A DNA stretch of 64,000 bases from Chitinophagales bacterium (GTDB lineage: Bacteria > Bacteroidota > Bacteroidia > Chitinophagales > UBA10324). Position numbers and translations under genes: made by a program. Of this stretch, positions 1 to 7,992 are shown in pieces (positions within the stretch are counted from its first letter, which is position 1; each line of letters starts with the position of its first letter). Under the pieces are notes generated by a model, which was given only the letters and a program-made list of their open reading frames with translations, was not told the origin of the DNA and did not search any database. Location: NCBI GenBank assembly GCA_019694975.1, contig JAIBAY010000008.1:62001-126000 (forward strand), written 5' to 3'.

Positions 1-1
1 T

Positions 2-1549
2 TTGCATAATGGCAAAGCGGCAGTCAACGGCAAAGCGGCTGTGAATGGCAAAGCCGCTGTTAATGGAAAACCAATGGTGAACGGTAAAGCAGCTGTGAAT
101 GGCAAGGCTGCCGTGAACAGCAGTTCCTTCAATGATGAGACTAACGAAAATGTAATGCTGATTGTTGATTCGCTGGATGTATATGGTAATCCGGGCGATT
201 CATTGAATGATTATCATTCAGTGAATATGATCAGTGGCATTACGGTTGGAACGTGGCTGATTGCACCGGGCGTATTGATCTCCGAAAATTTTGATATCAA
301 TTATGGTCTGGGGCACATCACCATTTTGCCTGAGGTGCTTACTGTGAAAGCGAATGATGCTGTCGCCGGTTGTGGCGGCGTGCAACCTGCATATTCCACC
401 ACCAATTCGATCTATCAGTTCCAGGATGCCGATAGCACTGTGATAGAAAGCGGGCCGGTCTTCACTATATTGGATGAATTCGGGCAAGAGGTTGGAAACG
501 GAAATCTCAATCCCGGTACATATCAGATCATCCCATCCGGAATTGTTCAGAAACAAGATCCCGCTAACTACATCATTCAATATGAGAGCGGAATACTTAC
601 AGTTGGCCCCGAAACTGCAACCTCCTTTGCAGATGCAGCTTGCGATGCTTATGTCCTGCCCTGGGGCGAAACGGTGAATGTTTCAGGTCAGTATAGCCAC
701 ACTTATTACAATGTGGCCGGCTGTGACAGCGTAGTAACCGCAAACATCACGATTAATAATAGTCCCGGTGCAAACGTCACTCCGGCCGGACCGGTTTACG
801 AATGCCAGGGCATACCGGTACCGCTTACTGCAAATAACGGAGATGGCTTCACCTACCAGTGGTATAAAGGGCCTACTGCTATTGTTGGTGCCACCAACAG
901 TATTTATGTCGTAAATAATTCGAAAAACTACAGTGTTGTGGTAACCGGAGTTGGTGGCTGTAGCAGTGCTTCCAATGTAGTGACTGTGACGCGGCTTGCC
1001 ACACCCAATGCCAATATCCTCATTGTGAATCCTGACAATAATCCGGATTTATGCGTGAACGATAAGGTGAAGTTGCGGGGTAATGGTGCTTCCGGAATTC
1101 CGCTTGGTTACCAATGGCATTATAATGGTGCGGAAATCGATGGAGCCACAGGCAGGGACTATGTCGCACTGGAAGAAGGCAGTTACCGACTAACCGTTAC
1201 GAATCTGAATACAGGATGTTCAAAGCTTTCGGTGCCTGTTGCCGTGATTAACAGTTGTAGGGAAGAAGGTGTTCAGGATCAGCAGTCACCTTTATTCAGC
1301 ATGTATCCGAATCCTACCGATGGTAACTTTGTATTGTTGCTCAACTTGTATGATGAATCAGAAGGGATGGCAACACTTCAGGTGTATAATTCCCTCGGCC
1401 AGGTGGTGATAAATGAAAATGTTCCGGTTACAGAAGGCAGGCTGATAAAGGAAATTAACCTGCAGGAAGGTGATGCACGCGGAATGTATTTTGTAAATGT
1501 GAAGTTTAACGGGCAGGCATATAATGGTCAGATAGTTTATCAGCATTGA
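2..1549 (+). CDS. MBG-domain surface protein with T9SS type A sorting domain (5'-truncated by window edge)
   Basis: This is the last 515 residues of a larger secreted protein; the reading frame is open at the window edge, so the true start lies upstream. It opens with six NGKAAV-type hexapeptides. MBG-like beta-sandwich sequence follows (VLTVKANDA near residue 114, ending near ESGILTVG), then Ig/PKD-like modules with paired cysteines and YQWY/YQWH motifs. The C-terminal stretch of about 85 residues begins MYPNPTDGNF, contains VYNSLGQVV and ends in a short basic/polar tail, which is the type A T9SS sorting domain. The family is exported by T9SS and usually anchored to the cell surface as adhesin or matrix protein. 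The ligand cannot be told from sequence. A strong terminator follows the stop codon. Confidence 0.85.
   Translation: MHNGKAAVNGKAAVNGKAAVNGKPMVNGKAAVNGKAAVNSSSFNDETNENVMLIVDSLDVYGNPGDSLNDYHSVNMISGITVGTWLIAPGVLISENFDINYGLGHITILPEVLTVKANDAVAGCGGVQPAYSTTNSIYQFQDADSTVIESGPVFTILDEFGQEVGNGNLNPGTYQIIPSGIVQKQDPANYIIQYESGILTVGPETATSFADAACDAYVLPWGETVNVSGQYSHTYYNVAGCDSVVTANITINNSPGANVTPAGPVYECQGIPVPLTANNGDGFTYQWYKGPTAIVGATNSIYVVNNSKNYSVVVTGVGGCSSASNVVTVTRLATPNANILIVNPDNNPDLCVNDKVKLRGNGASGIPLGYQWHYNGAEIDGATGRDYVALEEGSYRLTVTNLNTGCSKLSVPVAVINSCREEGVQDQQSPLFSMYPNPTDGNFVLLLNLYDESEGMATLQVYNSLGQVVINENVPVTEGRLIKEINLQEGDARGMYFVNVKFNGQAYNGQIVYQH
8..115 (+). repeat. Six tandem 18-bp units encoding NGKAAV hexapeptides
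   Basis: Six consecutive 18-nt units (AAY GGN AAR GCN GCN GTN type) encode NGKAAV, with one NGKPMV variant at unit four. Units differ mostly at third codon positions, so the protein sequence has been kept while the DNA drifted. The array may continue upstream of the window. It lies inside the MBG-domain protein and looks like an extended linker or stalk insert. Confidence 0.9.
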
Positions 1550-1575
1550 TTTTTCCCCGCCTTGCATGCTACAGG

Positions 1576-1607
1576 AAACTCCTCCGTAACCCGGGGGAGT
1601 TTTTTTT
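1576..1607 (+). terminator. Rho-independent terminator after the MBG/T9SS gene
   Basis: An 11-bp stem (AAACTCCTCCG paired with the arm CGGGGGAGTTT, one G-U pair) with a short loop is followed directly by a run of seven or more T. It sits 27 nt after the stop codon. Confidence 0.85.
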
Positions 1608-1835
1608 AGCAAGCGCTTTAAATACGATACATCGTTTTCAAGGGTGAGGCTGTGGATCAGTTGGCCGTACTATCATTCGATACATAAATGCGCCGGTAGT
1701 GCAACATTTGTTAAAAACATCTCACCTGATTGTTGAAAATAAAAATTAATTTTCTCCCGTCATTTGAAAATCACCGGCACATTGTTGAGCATTTCAGTTT
1801 TGTTTTCATACGGCAAAAAAATACCTGCCTGTGCA

Positions 1836-3746
1836 ATGGTAAAATTTGCCGGCAGGCTGCATTTGCTTTTTCTTTTTTTGACCCTTTCCATATCAACGAC
1901 GGCACAGGCTGATGTGTCAGACAGCCTCATGAATCTGATCAATAAGACTGCAGATGATTCAAACAAGGTGAAACTCCTCAATTCCCTGAGCAAGAGTCTC
2001 TTCGATGCTGATCCTGATAGTTCAGTAGCAGTAGCCGGTATATCAAAAAAACTTGCGGAGGAGATTGATTATAAACCCGGGTTATCACTTGCGCTGAAGA
2101 ATATGGGCATAGGGTATTACCTGCAGGGAAAATATGTGGAAGCCATTAATTCATGGCAACAGGCACTGGAGGTTTATGAATTAACCGGCGATAAGACCGG
2201 CGTTGCCAACATGTTGAGCAATCAGGGCGCTGTCTTTTTTAACCAGGGCGATGATGCCAAAGCGCTGGAACTTCACCTGAAGTCATTGAAGATGGCGGAA
2301 GAAATAGGCGATACTTTGCGCATACTCACATCCCTCACCAACATCGGTGTGGTATATCTCAATAAACCGGCAACATATAACAAGGCGCTCGAGTATTTTT
2401 TGCGTTCCTATAAACTGAGCCTTGCGATTAAAGATCAGTACTCCATTGGTACTTCTACTGCTAATCTGGGAGAACTCTATTACAAACTCGGTGACGATTC
2501 CACCGCACTCATCTATCTTGAACAGTCCGTAACCGCTTATGAAGGCACTGAGGATTTGCCTTATTCACTTAACTATATAGGCCGCGTTTATACAAGAGAA
2601 AAGGATTTTGCAAAAGCACTCGAACATCATAAAGAGGCATTCGATATTTCCAGGAAGCTGGACACGCGTCTTGATATGACTCAATCGCTGGTTGGGATCG
2701 CACAAACATATTATGCCATGGGAGATACAAAATCTGCTATTGATGCCTATAAGCAATCACTTGACGTCGGCATTCCCTTAAATGCAGTGGCAGAGATTAA
2801 AGATGCCTATGAAGGATTGTCTTTGGCTTATGCGAAAGAGTCAGACTACGCAAATGCCTTTCATTATCAGAACCTGTTGCTGGCTATTAAGGATACTATT
2901 TACAATATCAATACCGATAAGAAACTCGGCACTTTGCAGTTCACCTTCGATCTGGAGAAAAAGGAATCACAGATAAAAATACAGGACCAGGAAATTAAAA
3001 CGCAAAAAGTAGTGCGTAACGGATTCATTGGAGGTTTTACGGTGGTGTTGTTGTTTGCCGGCGTATTTTTTACACAACGCAACCGGATTTCAAAGGAGAA
3101 GAAACGTTCCGATGAATTGTTGTTGAATATCCTGCCAGAGGAAACAGCTGAAGAATTGAAAGCAACAGGAACAGCCAAGGCAAAGAGTTTTGATTCCGTT
3201 TCGGTATTATTTACCGACTTTAAAAACTTTACCCTGGCAAGTGAGAAACTGACACCGGAAGAACTGGTTGCAGAGATCAATTATTGCTATAGCGAGTTTG
3301 ACCGGATCATTTCTAAGTATGGCATTGAAAAGATTAAGACTATAGGTGATTCTTATATGTGCGCAGGTGGCCTCCCCGTGCCGAATAAAACACATCCTGT
3401 TGATGTGGTATCTGCTGCCCTGGAGATGGTTCAGTTTATAGAAAATAATAAGAAAGAGCGGGTGGAAAAAGGAGAACCATACTTTGAACTGAGGCTTGGC
3501 ATTCACACCGGCACCGTTGTGGCGGGTATTGTTGGTATCAAAAAATTCGCTTACGATATCTGGGGCGATACAGTCAATACCGCTTCGAGGATGGAAAGCA
3601 GTGGTGGAATCGGAAAAGTAAACATCAGCGGTAGTACATATGAACTGGTGAAAGATAAATTCACTTGTATTCACCGCGGAAAAATAGAAGCCAAGAATAA
3701 AGGGATGATTGATATGTATTTTGTGGAAGGATATGCGGCGAAATAA
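1836..3746 (+). CDS. TPR-repeat transmembrane class III adenylate cyclase
   Basis: A probable cAMP-producing sensor of 636 residues. The start at 1836 is preferred because it opens a clean signal peptide (MVKFAGRLHLLFLFL..TTAQA); an in-frame ATG at 1764 would add 24 residues before it. Residues about 30-370 are tandem TPR repeats, then a coiled segment, one transmembrane helix near residue 395 and a class III cyclase domain to the end. Metal-binding aspartates are visible in LFTDFKNF (Asp461) and IGDSYM (Asp505). The EKIK lysine and the YDIWG aspartate are the pair that selects ATP over GTP, and VNTASR supplies the transition-state Asn and Arg. All key residues are present, so it should be active. 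The TPR part is inferred to be periplasmic and to sense a ligand or partner. It is transcribed alone. Confidence 0.88.
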   Translation: MVKFAGRLHLLFLFLTLSISTTAQADVSDSLMNLINKTADDSNKVKLLNSLSKSLFDADPDSSVAVAGISKKLAEEIDYKPGLSLALKNMGIGYYLQGKYVEAINSWQQALEVYELTGDKTGVANMLSNQGAVFFNQGDDAKALELHLKSLKMAEEIGDTLRILTSLTNIGVVYLNKPATYNKALEYFLRSYKLSLAIKDQYSIGTSTANLGELYYKLGDDSTALIYLEQSVTAYEGTEDLPYSLNYIGRVYTREKDFAKALEHHKEAFDISRKLDTRLDMTQSLVGIAQTYYAMGDTKSAIDAYKQSLDVGIPLNAVAEIKDAYEGLSLAYAKESDYANAFHYQNLLLAIKDTIYNINTDKKLGTLQFTFDLEKKESQIKIQDQEIKTQKVVRNGFIGGFTVVLLFAGVFFTQRNRISKEKKRSDELLLNILPEETAEELKATGTAKAKSFDSVSVLFTDFKNFTLASEKLTPEELVAEINYCYSEFDRIISKYGIEKIKTIGDSYMCAGGLPVPNKTHPVDVVSAALEMVQFIENNKKERVEKGEPYFELRLGIHTGTVVAGIVGIKKFAYDIWGDTVNTASRMESSGGIGKVNISGSTYELVKDKFTCIHRGKIEAKNKGMIDMYFVEGYAAK

Positions 3747-3859
3747 GACGTTGCCAGGTTGAACTGGTCACAATGGCTACAAGCCATCGGCAGATGGTTT
3801 TATCCAGCAATGAAGAAAAGCAGCACTGTCTTCTGAATCTTCAGCATTAATCCCGCAAG

Positions 3860-5482
3860 CTAATAAACCTTTTCACCGCCAATCCAGGTGGACAATACTA
3901 TCACCTTAAATAATTGCTCATCCGGAATTTTCAGGATATCATCATCCAGCACAACAAAGTCCGCGAATTTCCCCGGTTCCAGGCTTCCTTTTTCATCCTC
4001 TTCAAAATTCGCCGCCGCAGCCCAGATGGTCATGGCATAAAGGGCTTCTGAACGTGTCAATGCATTTTTTACCTGAAATCCATCTTCCGGAAAGCCTTTC
4101 TGATCTTTTCGCACAACGGCTGCATAAAAACCGAATAATGGGTTGATATCTTCAATCGGGAAATCGCTGCCTGCTGCAATCCAGCCGTTTTCCATCATTA
4201 AATCGTGATAAGCATAAGCGCCACGTATTCTGAATACACCCAACCGGTCTGTTGCCCAGTACATGTCGCTCGTGGCATGTGTCGGTTGCACCGATGGTAT
4301 GATGGTATATCGTTGAAACAATTCGAAATCATCCGGAGCAACAACCTGGCAATGTTCAATGCGCCATCGTTTGTCATTAGCGCCACCCAACACTTTGCCG
4401 TAAACATGCAGCATCATCCTGTTGGCAGAATCACCTATTGCATGAGTACACATCTGGAAACCATGTTGCAGGCAAAGCTTCGCCTGTTCTTCAAAATAAG
4501 CGACAGGATTGAGTTGAATACCGAAGGAATGGGAATCATCTGTATAGGGTTTAAGCAATAGTGCACCTCTTGATCCCAACGCACCATCTGCATAAAATTT
4601 AAACGCCCGCACATTCAGCCGGTCGGTTTTATAAGGACCGTGTTTAAAATAATAGTTTTTGTTTTCATCATTGTCGGTGAGCATGGCATATACCCGCATC
4701 ATCAATTTTCCACGCTGTTGCAAGGTATCTATAATCTCTACTACATTCCTGGTCAGCCCGGCATCAGCCACTGTGGTAAGGCCAACCTTGAAACAGTTAA
4801 CCTGTGCTTGTAAAAGTGCCGCTTCAATCGCTTCATTCGATGGAACAGGTATCAGCTTCGATACGGAATCCATCGCATTATCAAGCAATACACCTGTTGG
4901 CTGCCCTTCAGAAAGTATAACCTGGCCGCCTGGAATAATTGTCGAAGCATCAATATGTGCCAGGTCAAGTACTTGCTGATTCACAATGCAGGCATGCCCG
5001 TCTATGCGCTGGAGAAAGACCGGTTGATCAGGAAACAACTCATCCAGTTTTTCTTTTGATGGAAATGATTTTTGCTGCCAGTCATTCTGATCCCAGCCGC
5101 GGCCGATGATCCATCCGCTTCTGCCGGTTGCGTACTGCTGAACAGTTTCAACTACTTCCTGCCATGATTTGGTGCCGGTAAGCTGTGCCTCTGTCAAGGT
5201 GGAGCCATATCCGTAAAAGTGACAATGTGCATCTATAAAGCCCGGATAGACCGGCTTCCCTTGCAGATCAATGCTGGCTTTCACATCATATATTTTTTGA
5301 AGGTCTTCCTGTTTCCCCGTCGCCACAATTTTTCCATCTGTTACAACCATCGCATCTGCAACCAGGCTGTCTTTATTCAGTGTATAGATAATGCCATTAA
5401 AGAAAATTGTATCACCGCTTTTTTTGTGTTTGCAGGAAGATAGGAGTGATATCAGCAACAAAACAGCCAACAACTTTTGCAT
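3860..5482 (-). CDS. Lipoprotein amidohydrolase (YtcJ-like, amidohydrolase family 3)
   Basis: A metal-dependent hydrolase of 540 residues. The N-terminus is a lipoprotein signal with lipobox LLSSC, so the enzyme is probably tethered to a membrane on the periplasmic side. Metal-site motifs of the superfamily occur in order: GFIDAHCHFYGYG (HxH), a histidine in THAIGDSANR, IEHCQ, and AGSDFPIED near the C-terminus. Family 3 amidohydrolases act on cyclic amides, N-formyl or related C-N bonds, but their substrates are seldom predictable. The neighbour upstream on the same strand is an anchored cytochrome c, 191 nt away, so joint transcription is possible but not shown. Confidence 0.85.
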   Translation of the reverse strand: MQKLLAVLLLISLLSSCKHKKSGDTIFFNGIIYTLNKDSLVADAMVVTDGKIVATGKQEDLQKIYDVKASIDLQGKPVYPGFIDAHCHFYGYGSTLTEAQLTGTKSWQEVVETVQQYATGRSGWIIGRGWDQNDWQQKSFPSKEKLDELFPDQPVFLQRIDGHACIVNQQVLDLAHIDASTIIPGGQVILSEGQPTGVLLDNAMDSVSKLIPVPSNEAIEAALLQAQVNCFKVGLTTVADAGLTRNVVEIIDTLQQRGKLMMRVYAMLTDNDENKNYYFKHGPYKTDRLNVRAFKFYADGALGSRGALLLKPYTDDSHSFGIQLNPVAYFEEQAKLCLQHGFQMCTHAIGDSANRMMLHVYGKVLGGANDKRWRIEHCQVVAPDDFELFQRYTIIPSVQPTHATSDMYWATDRLGVFRIRGAYAYHDLMMENGWIAAGSDFPIEDINPLFGFYAAVVRKDQKGFPEDGFQVKNALTRSEALYAMTIWAAAANFEEDEKGSLEPGKFADFVVLDDDILKIPDEQLFKVIVLSTWIGGEKVY

Positions 5483-5673
5483 AGGATCAGGAGTGAGTCA
5501 AATGATTTATTCTCGAGGAACATTTTTTATTCGCAAAGAAGCAACAGGCAAAGGCATAATGACTGATATGCGACCATCTTACTGTTTACGTAATGGTTGC
5601 GAAAGCCTTCTGCAATCTGCTGAAAAGATACTTGCTATTCTTATGTTCCCGGTTGGGTTGGTTCAACCTTCCC

Positions 5674-6636
5674 TCAATTTGATGGATTAACGACTTTGTT
5701 GGTGATTGGTGGCAGCTGCATGAGATAAGCATAAATGGCTCTTGCTTCCTTATCAGTCAACTGAGGCAAAGGTATCATCGGCAAACTTAACTGTGTGCCG
5801 TCAGGTTTTTGTCCGTACCGAAGGCAATTTACAAATTGGTCTGCCGTCCAGCTGCCAATACCGGTTTCTTTATCAGGTGTAAGGTTCGCTGATCGCATAT
5901 TCTTCCCTTCAGGATTAACGCCAACCATGTTGCCACCGCCCATAAATCCTTTGCTCAGTTCAGGGTTTTCTACATTCATTGTTTTAAAATCTGCTGAATG
6001 ACATGGATAACAATCCAGCATACCGGTAACAATGTACTTACCTAAAGCAACCGGATTGGTTGTGTCAGGAGGGGCTATTGTTTGTGCCGGGAAGGACAAA
6101 GGCTTAAAAGCTATAAAGCAGAGGAACTTGGTAAGCATGGAAGGAACAGGTTGTGTATCAGGCACGGCTGTGGCAGCTACCCATGGTTCATTGGATCTTA
6201 GAAAAGCAATGATGCTGTTAAGATCATAGTCACTCATGTGAGGAAATTTAGGCATATACGGAGGTGCATAGCGCCCGGTGCGTAAAATGCCGGTACGCAA
6301 AAGCCAGGTTATTTGGCCGTCAGTCCAGTTGCCGATACCATATTCTTTATCCTGTGTTATGTTTTGAGAATAAATGGTACCAAACTGTTCTGTAGCCGGA
6401 TCAGTCATGTTTCTGCCTGTAAACTTATCGGTTGCCGGATTGTAATGACAGTCTCTGCATAGCATGGAAGCGAGACGCTTTCCGTTAGCAACCATTGCTG
6501 AATCACCAGTAACTGTAATACCAGGGTCTTTTGCTTCATAATGCGGAATCCCGCGGAAATTGATGAATAATGCAAATCCAATGATGGCAAGTAATGCAAT
6601 GCCAAGGAGAATTCCGATAATCTTCAGGATTTTCAT
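5674..6636 (-). CDS. Membrane-anchored di-heme cytochrome c
   Basis: This protein of 320 residues has one N-terminal membrane helix (residues about 4-27) followed by two cytochrome c domains. Each domain has one heme-binding CxxCH motif: CRDCH near residue 60 and CYPCH near residue 210. Each also has a later methionine-bearing segment (PYMPKFPHM; LPMIPLPQL) that could supply the distal ligand. Related di-heme proteins accept electrons from periplasmic dehydrogenases and pass them to a terminal oxidase. No dehydrogenase or oxidase gene is adjacent, so its partner is unknown. It diverges from the rhomboid gene across a 305-nt gap. Confidence 0.88.
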   Translation of the reverse strand: MKILKIIGILLGIALLAIIGFALFINFRGIPHYEAKDPGITVTGDSAMVANGKRLASMLCRDCHYNPATDKFTGRNMTDPATEQFGTIYSQNITQDKEYGIGNWTDGQITWLLRTGILRTGRYAPPYMPKFPHMSDYDLNSIIAFLRSNEPWVAATAVPDTQPVPSMLTKFLCFIAFKPLSFPAQTIAPPDTTNPVALGKYIVTGMLDCYPCHSADFKTMNVENPELSKGFMGGGNMVGVNPEGKNMRSANLTPDKETGIGSWTADQFVNCLRYGQKPDGTQLSLPMIPLPQLTDKEARAIYAYLMQLPPITNKVVNPSN

Positions 6637-6941
6637 GCTGCTGTGATTTTAATTTTGATTGAAAGGTTGATTCCCTAAATATAAATATTTCGCCATGAGT
6701 AAGGTCAGATTTTTTTCCACCCGCAAGCTGAAGCTGAAAGTGTGGGCAAATGCAGGCGCTCAGATAAGTCGCTGTTACAGGCTATTCTGTCAGAATATAA
6801 TCATAAATTGAGATATACATGCTGATTTTTCGTGACAAGGTTGCCGGAAGTTTACCTATCCGTAAATTGGATTGATTTTATCAGCAGCGCATCATCCGGA
6901 AAAATCTGCCGGATGAAGAATCAGCAAAGTTCATCGGATTA
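6637..6941. other. Divergent intergenic region between cytochrome c and rhomboid genes
   Basis: No open reading frame here looks real. The region must hold both divergent promoters. A TATATTTA box close to the -7 consensus reads toward the cytochrome gene near 6680. A perfect inverted repeat lies just before the rhomboid start and is listed separately. Confidence 0.6.
6892..6916 (+). promoter_or_regulatory. 8-bp inverted repeat upstream of the rhomboid start
   Basis: TCATCCGG and CCGGATGA are perfect inverse complements separated by the 9-nt loop AAAAATCTG. The structure ends 25 nt before the start codon and is not followed by a T-run. It is therefore more likely an operator or 5'UTR hairpin than a terminator. 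Its function is inferred. Confidence 0.5.
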
Positions 6942-7709
6942 ATGGAGAATCTTACAGAAAAGGAGGCAGAGAAAAAACGTATCAGTGTCAGTATCCTGAT
7001 ACCGCTTTACTTTGTCAGCATCTTGTGGCTGGTCTATTTCGCAGCGTATGCTACCGGCCTCGATTTTTCATGGCTCGGAATTCTGCCCCGCACGATGAAT
7101 GGTTTGGCAGGTATTTTATTTACTCCCTTTCTGCACGGCAGCTTCGGACACCTGATGTCGAACACCATTCCTTTACTCTTATTAGGGGGCGGACTCATTT
7201 ATTTTTACAGGAACATCGCCTACCGTGTTTTCGCCTGGATCTGGTTAATGGATGGACTGGGAGTTTGGTTGCTTGGGCGTGAATCGTATCATATCGGCGC
7301 AAGCGGACTGGTATATGGTATGGCAGCTTTCCTCATATTCAGCGGTATACTGAGAAAAAACCGGCAATTGCTGGCATTGTCAATGACGGTGGTCTTTGTT
7401 TATGGCAGTTTAATATGGGGCATGTTTCCATTTATCCCCGATGTATCATGGGAAGCCCATTTGTTTGGTTTCCTCGCAGGCATCTACTTCTCTGTTCATT
7501 TTCTGAATGCCGGCCCGTTGAATGACCCTGTGCCCGAATGGATGGCAGAGGAGGATGCGGAAGAAGATCCGGTTAATGTGGAAATGAAAACTGAACAACA
7601 CGATAGCGACGCTATGCCTGCCGGTAATGAAACAGGTGACTCCGGCCATACATTGAGAATACACTATATCTACAGGGCAAAAGATGAGGAAAAAGAAAGA
7701 GGGGACTAA
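6942..7709 (+). CDS. Rhomboid-family intramembrane serine protease
   Basis: A 255-residue polytopic membrane protein with the rhomboid signature. Ser121 lies in GASGLVYG (GxSG nucleophile), and His173 in AHLFGFLAG in a later helix supplies the catalytic dyad. The SFGHLMSN segment gives the conserved His/Asn of the oxyanion region. Rhomboids cut transmembrane helices of partner proteins within the bilayer. The last 60 or so residues form an unusually acidic soluble tail (DAEEDPVN and similar), probably cytoplasmic and not needed for the fold. It is apparently a single-gene unit before nuoL. The substrate is unknown. Confidence 0.9.
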   Translation: MENLTEKEAEKKRISVSILIPLYFVSILWLVYFAAYATGLDFSWLGILPRTMNGLAGILFTPFLHGSFGHLMSNTIPLLLLGGGLIYFYRNIAYRVFAWIWLMDGLGVWLLGRESYHIGASGLVYGMAAFLIFSGILRKNRQLLALSMTVVFVYGSLIWGMFPFIPDVSWEAHLFGFLAGIYFSVHFLNAGPLNDPVPEWMAEEDAEEDPVNVEMKTEQHDSDAMPAGNETGDSGHTLRIHYIYRAKDEEKERGD

Positions 7710-7826
7710 TGTATTGATGGATAAGGCTATTGCCTTCGCAACAGTTGAGGGATCATTTACCACACTGCTTAGCCAAAGTTTGAAGTATTACTGTTCATGA
7801 ATCATTAAACCTTTTTTCATATTTTT

Positions 7827-7890
7827 CTGCCGGTTGAATTTTTTATTTCCAACGCGGATAACCGGCAGTGTCGGCTTTTTCATTCAGCCG
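7827..7890 (+). promoter_or_regulatory. Two tandem inverted repeats between the rhomboid gene and nuoL
   Basis: CTGCCGGTT (7827-7835) and AACCGGCAG (7860-7868) form a perfect 9-bp inverted repeat with a 24-nt loop. Directly after it, CGGCT (7872-7876) and AGCCG (7886-7890) form a second hairpin with a T-rich loop. Neither has the usual downstream T-run. They lie upstream of the likely nuoL promoter, so they could be an atypical rhomboid transcript end or a regulatory site. Confidence 0.4.
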
Positions 7891-7906
7891 AATTACTTCC
7901 AATTGC

Positions 7907-7937
7907 TTTTCCTGAATAAAAAAGAATCTTACTTTTG
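7907..7937 (+). promoter_or_regulatory. Candidate nuoLMN promoter
   Basis: TACTTTTG at 7930-7937 matches the Bacteroidota -7 box TAnnTTTG exactly. The -33 position has TTTT rather than TTTG, 19 nt upstream. It lies 55 nt before the nuoL ATG. This is consistent with nuoLMN having its own promoter. Confidence 0.45.
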
Positions 7938-7992
7938 GGCGCCCTGCCGCAATAGTGCAGGTTAACCGGTAATCAACCCATCTGCTGCCTCC

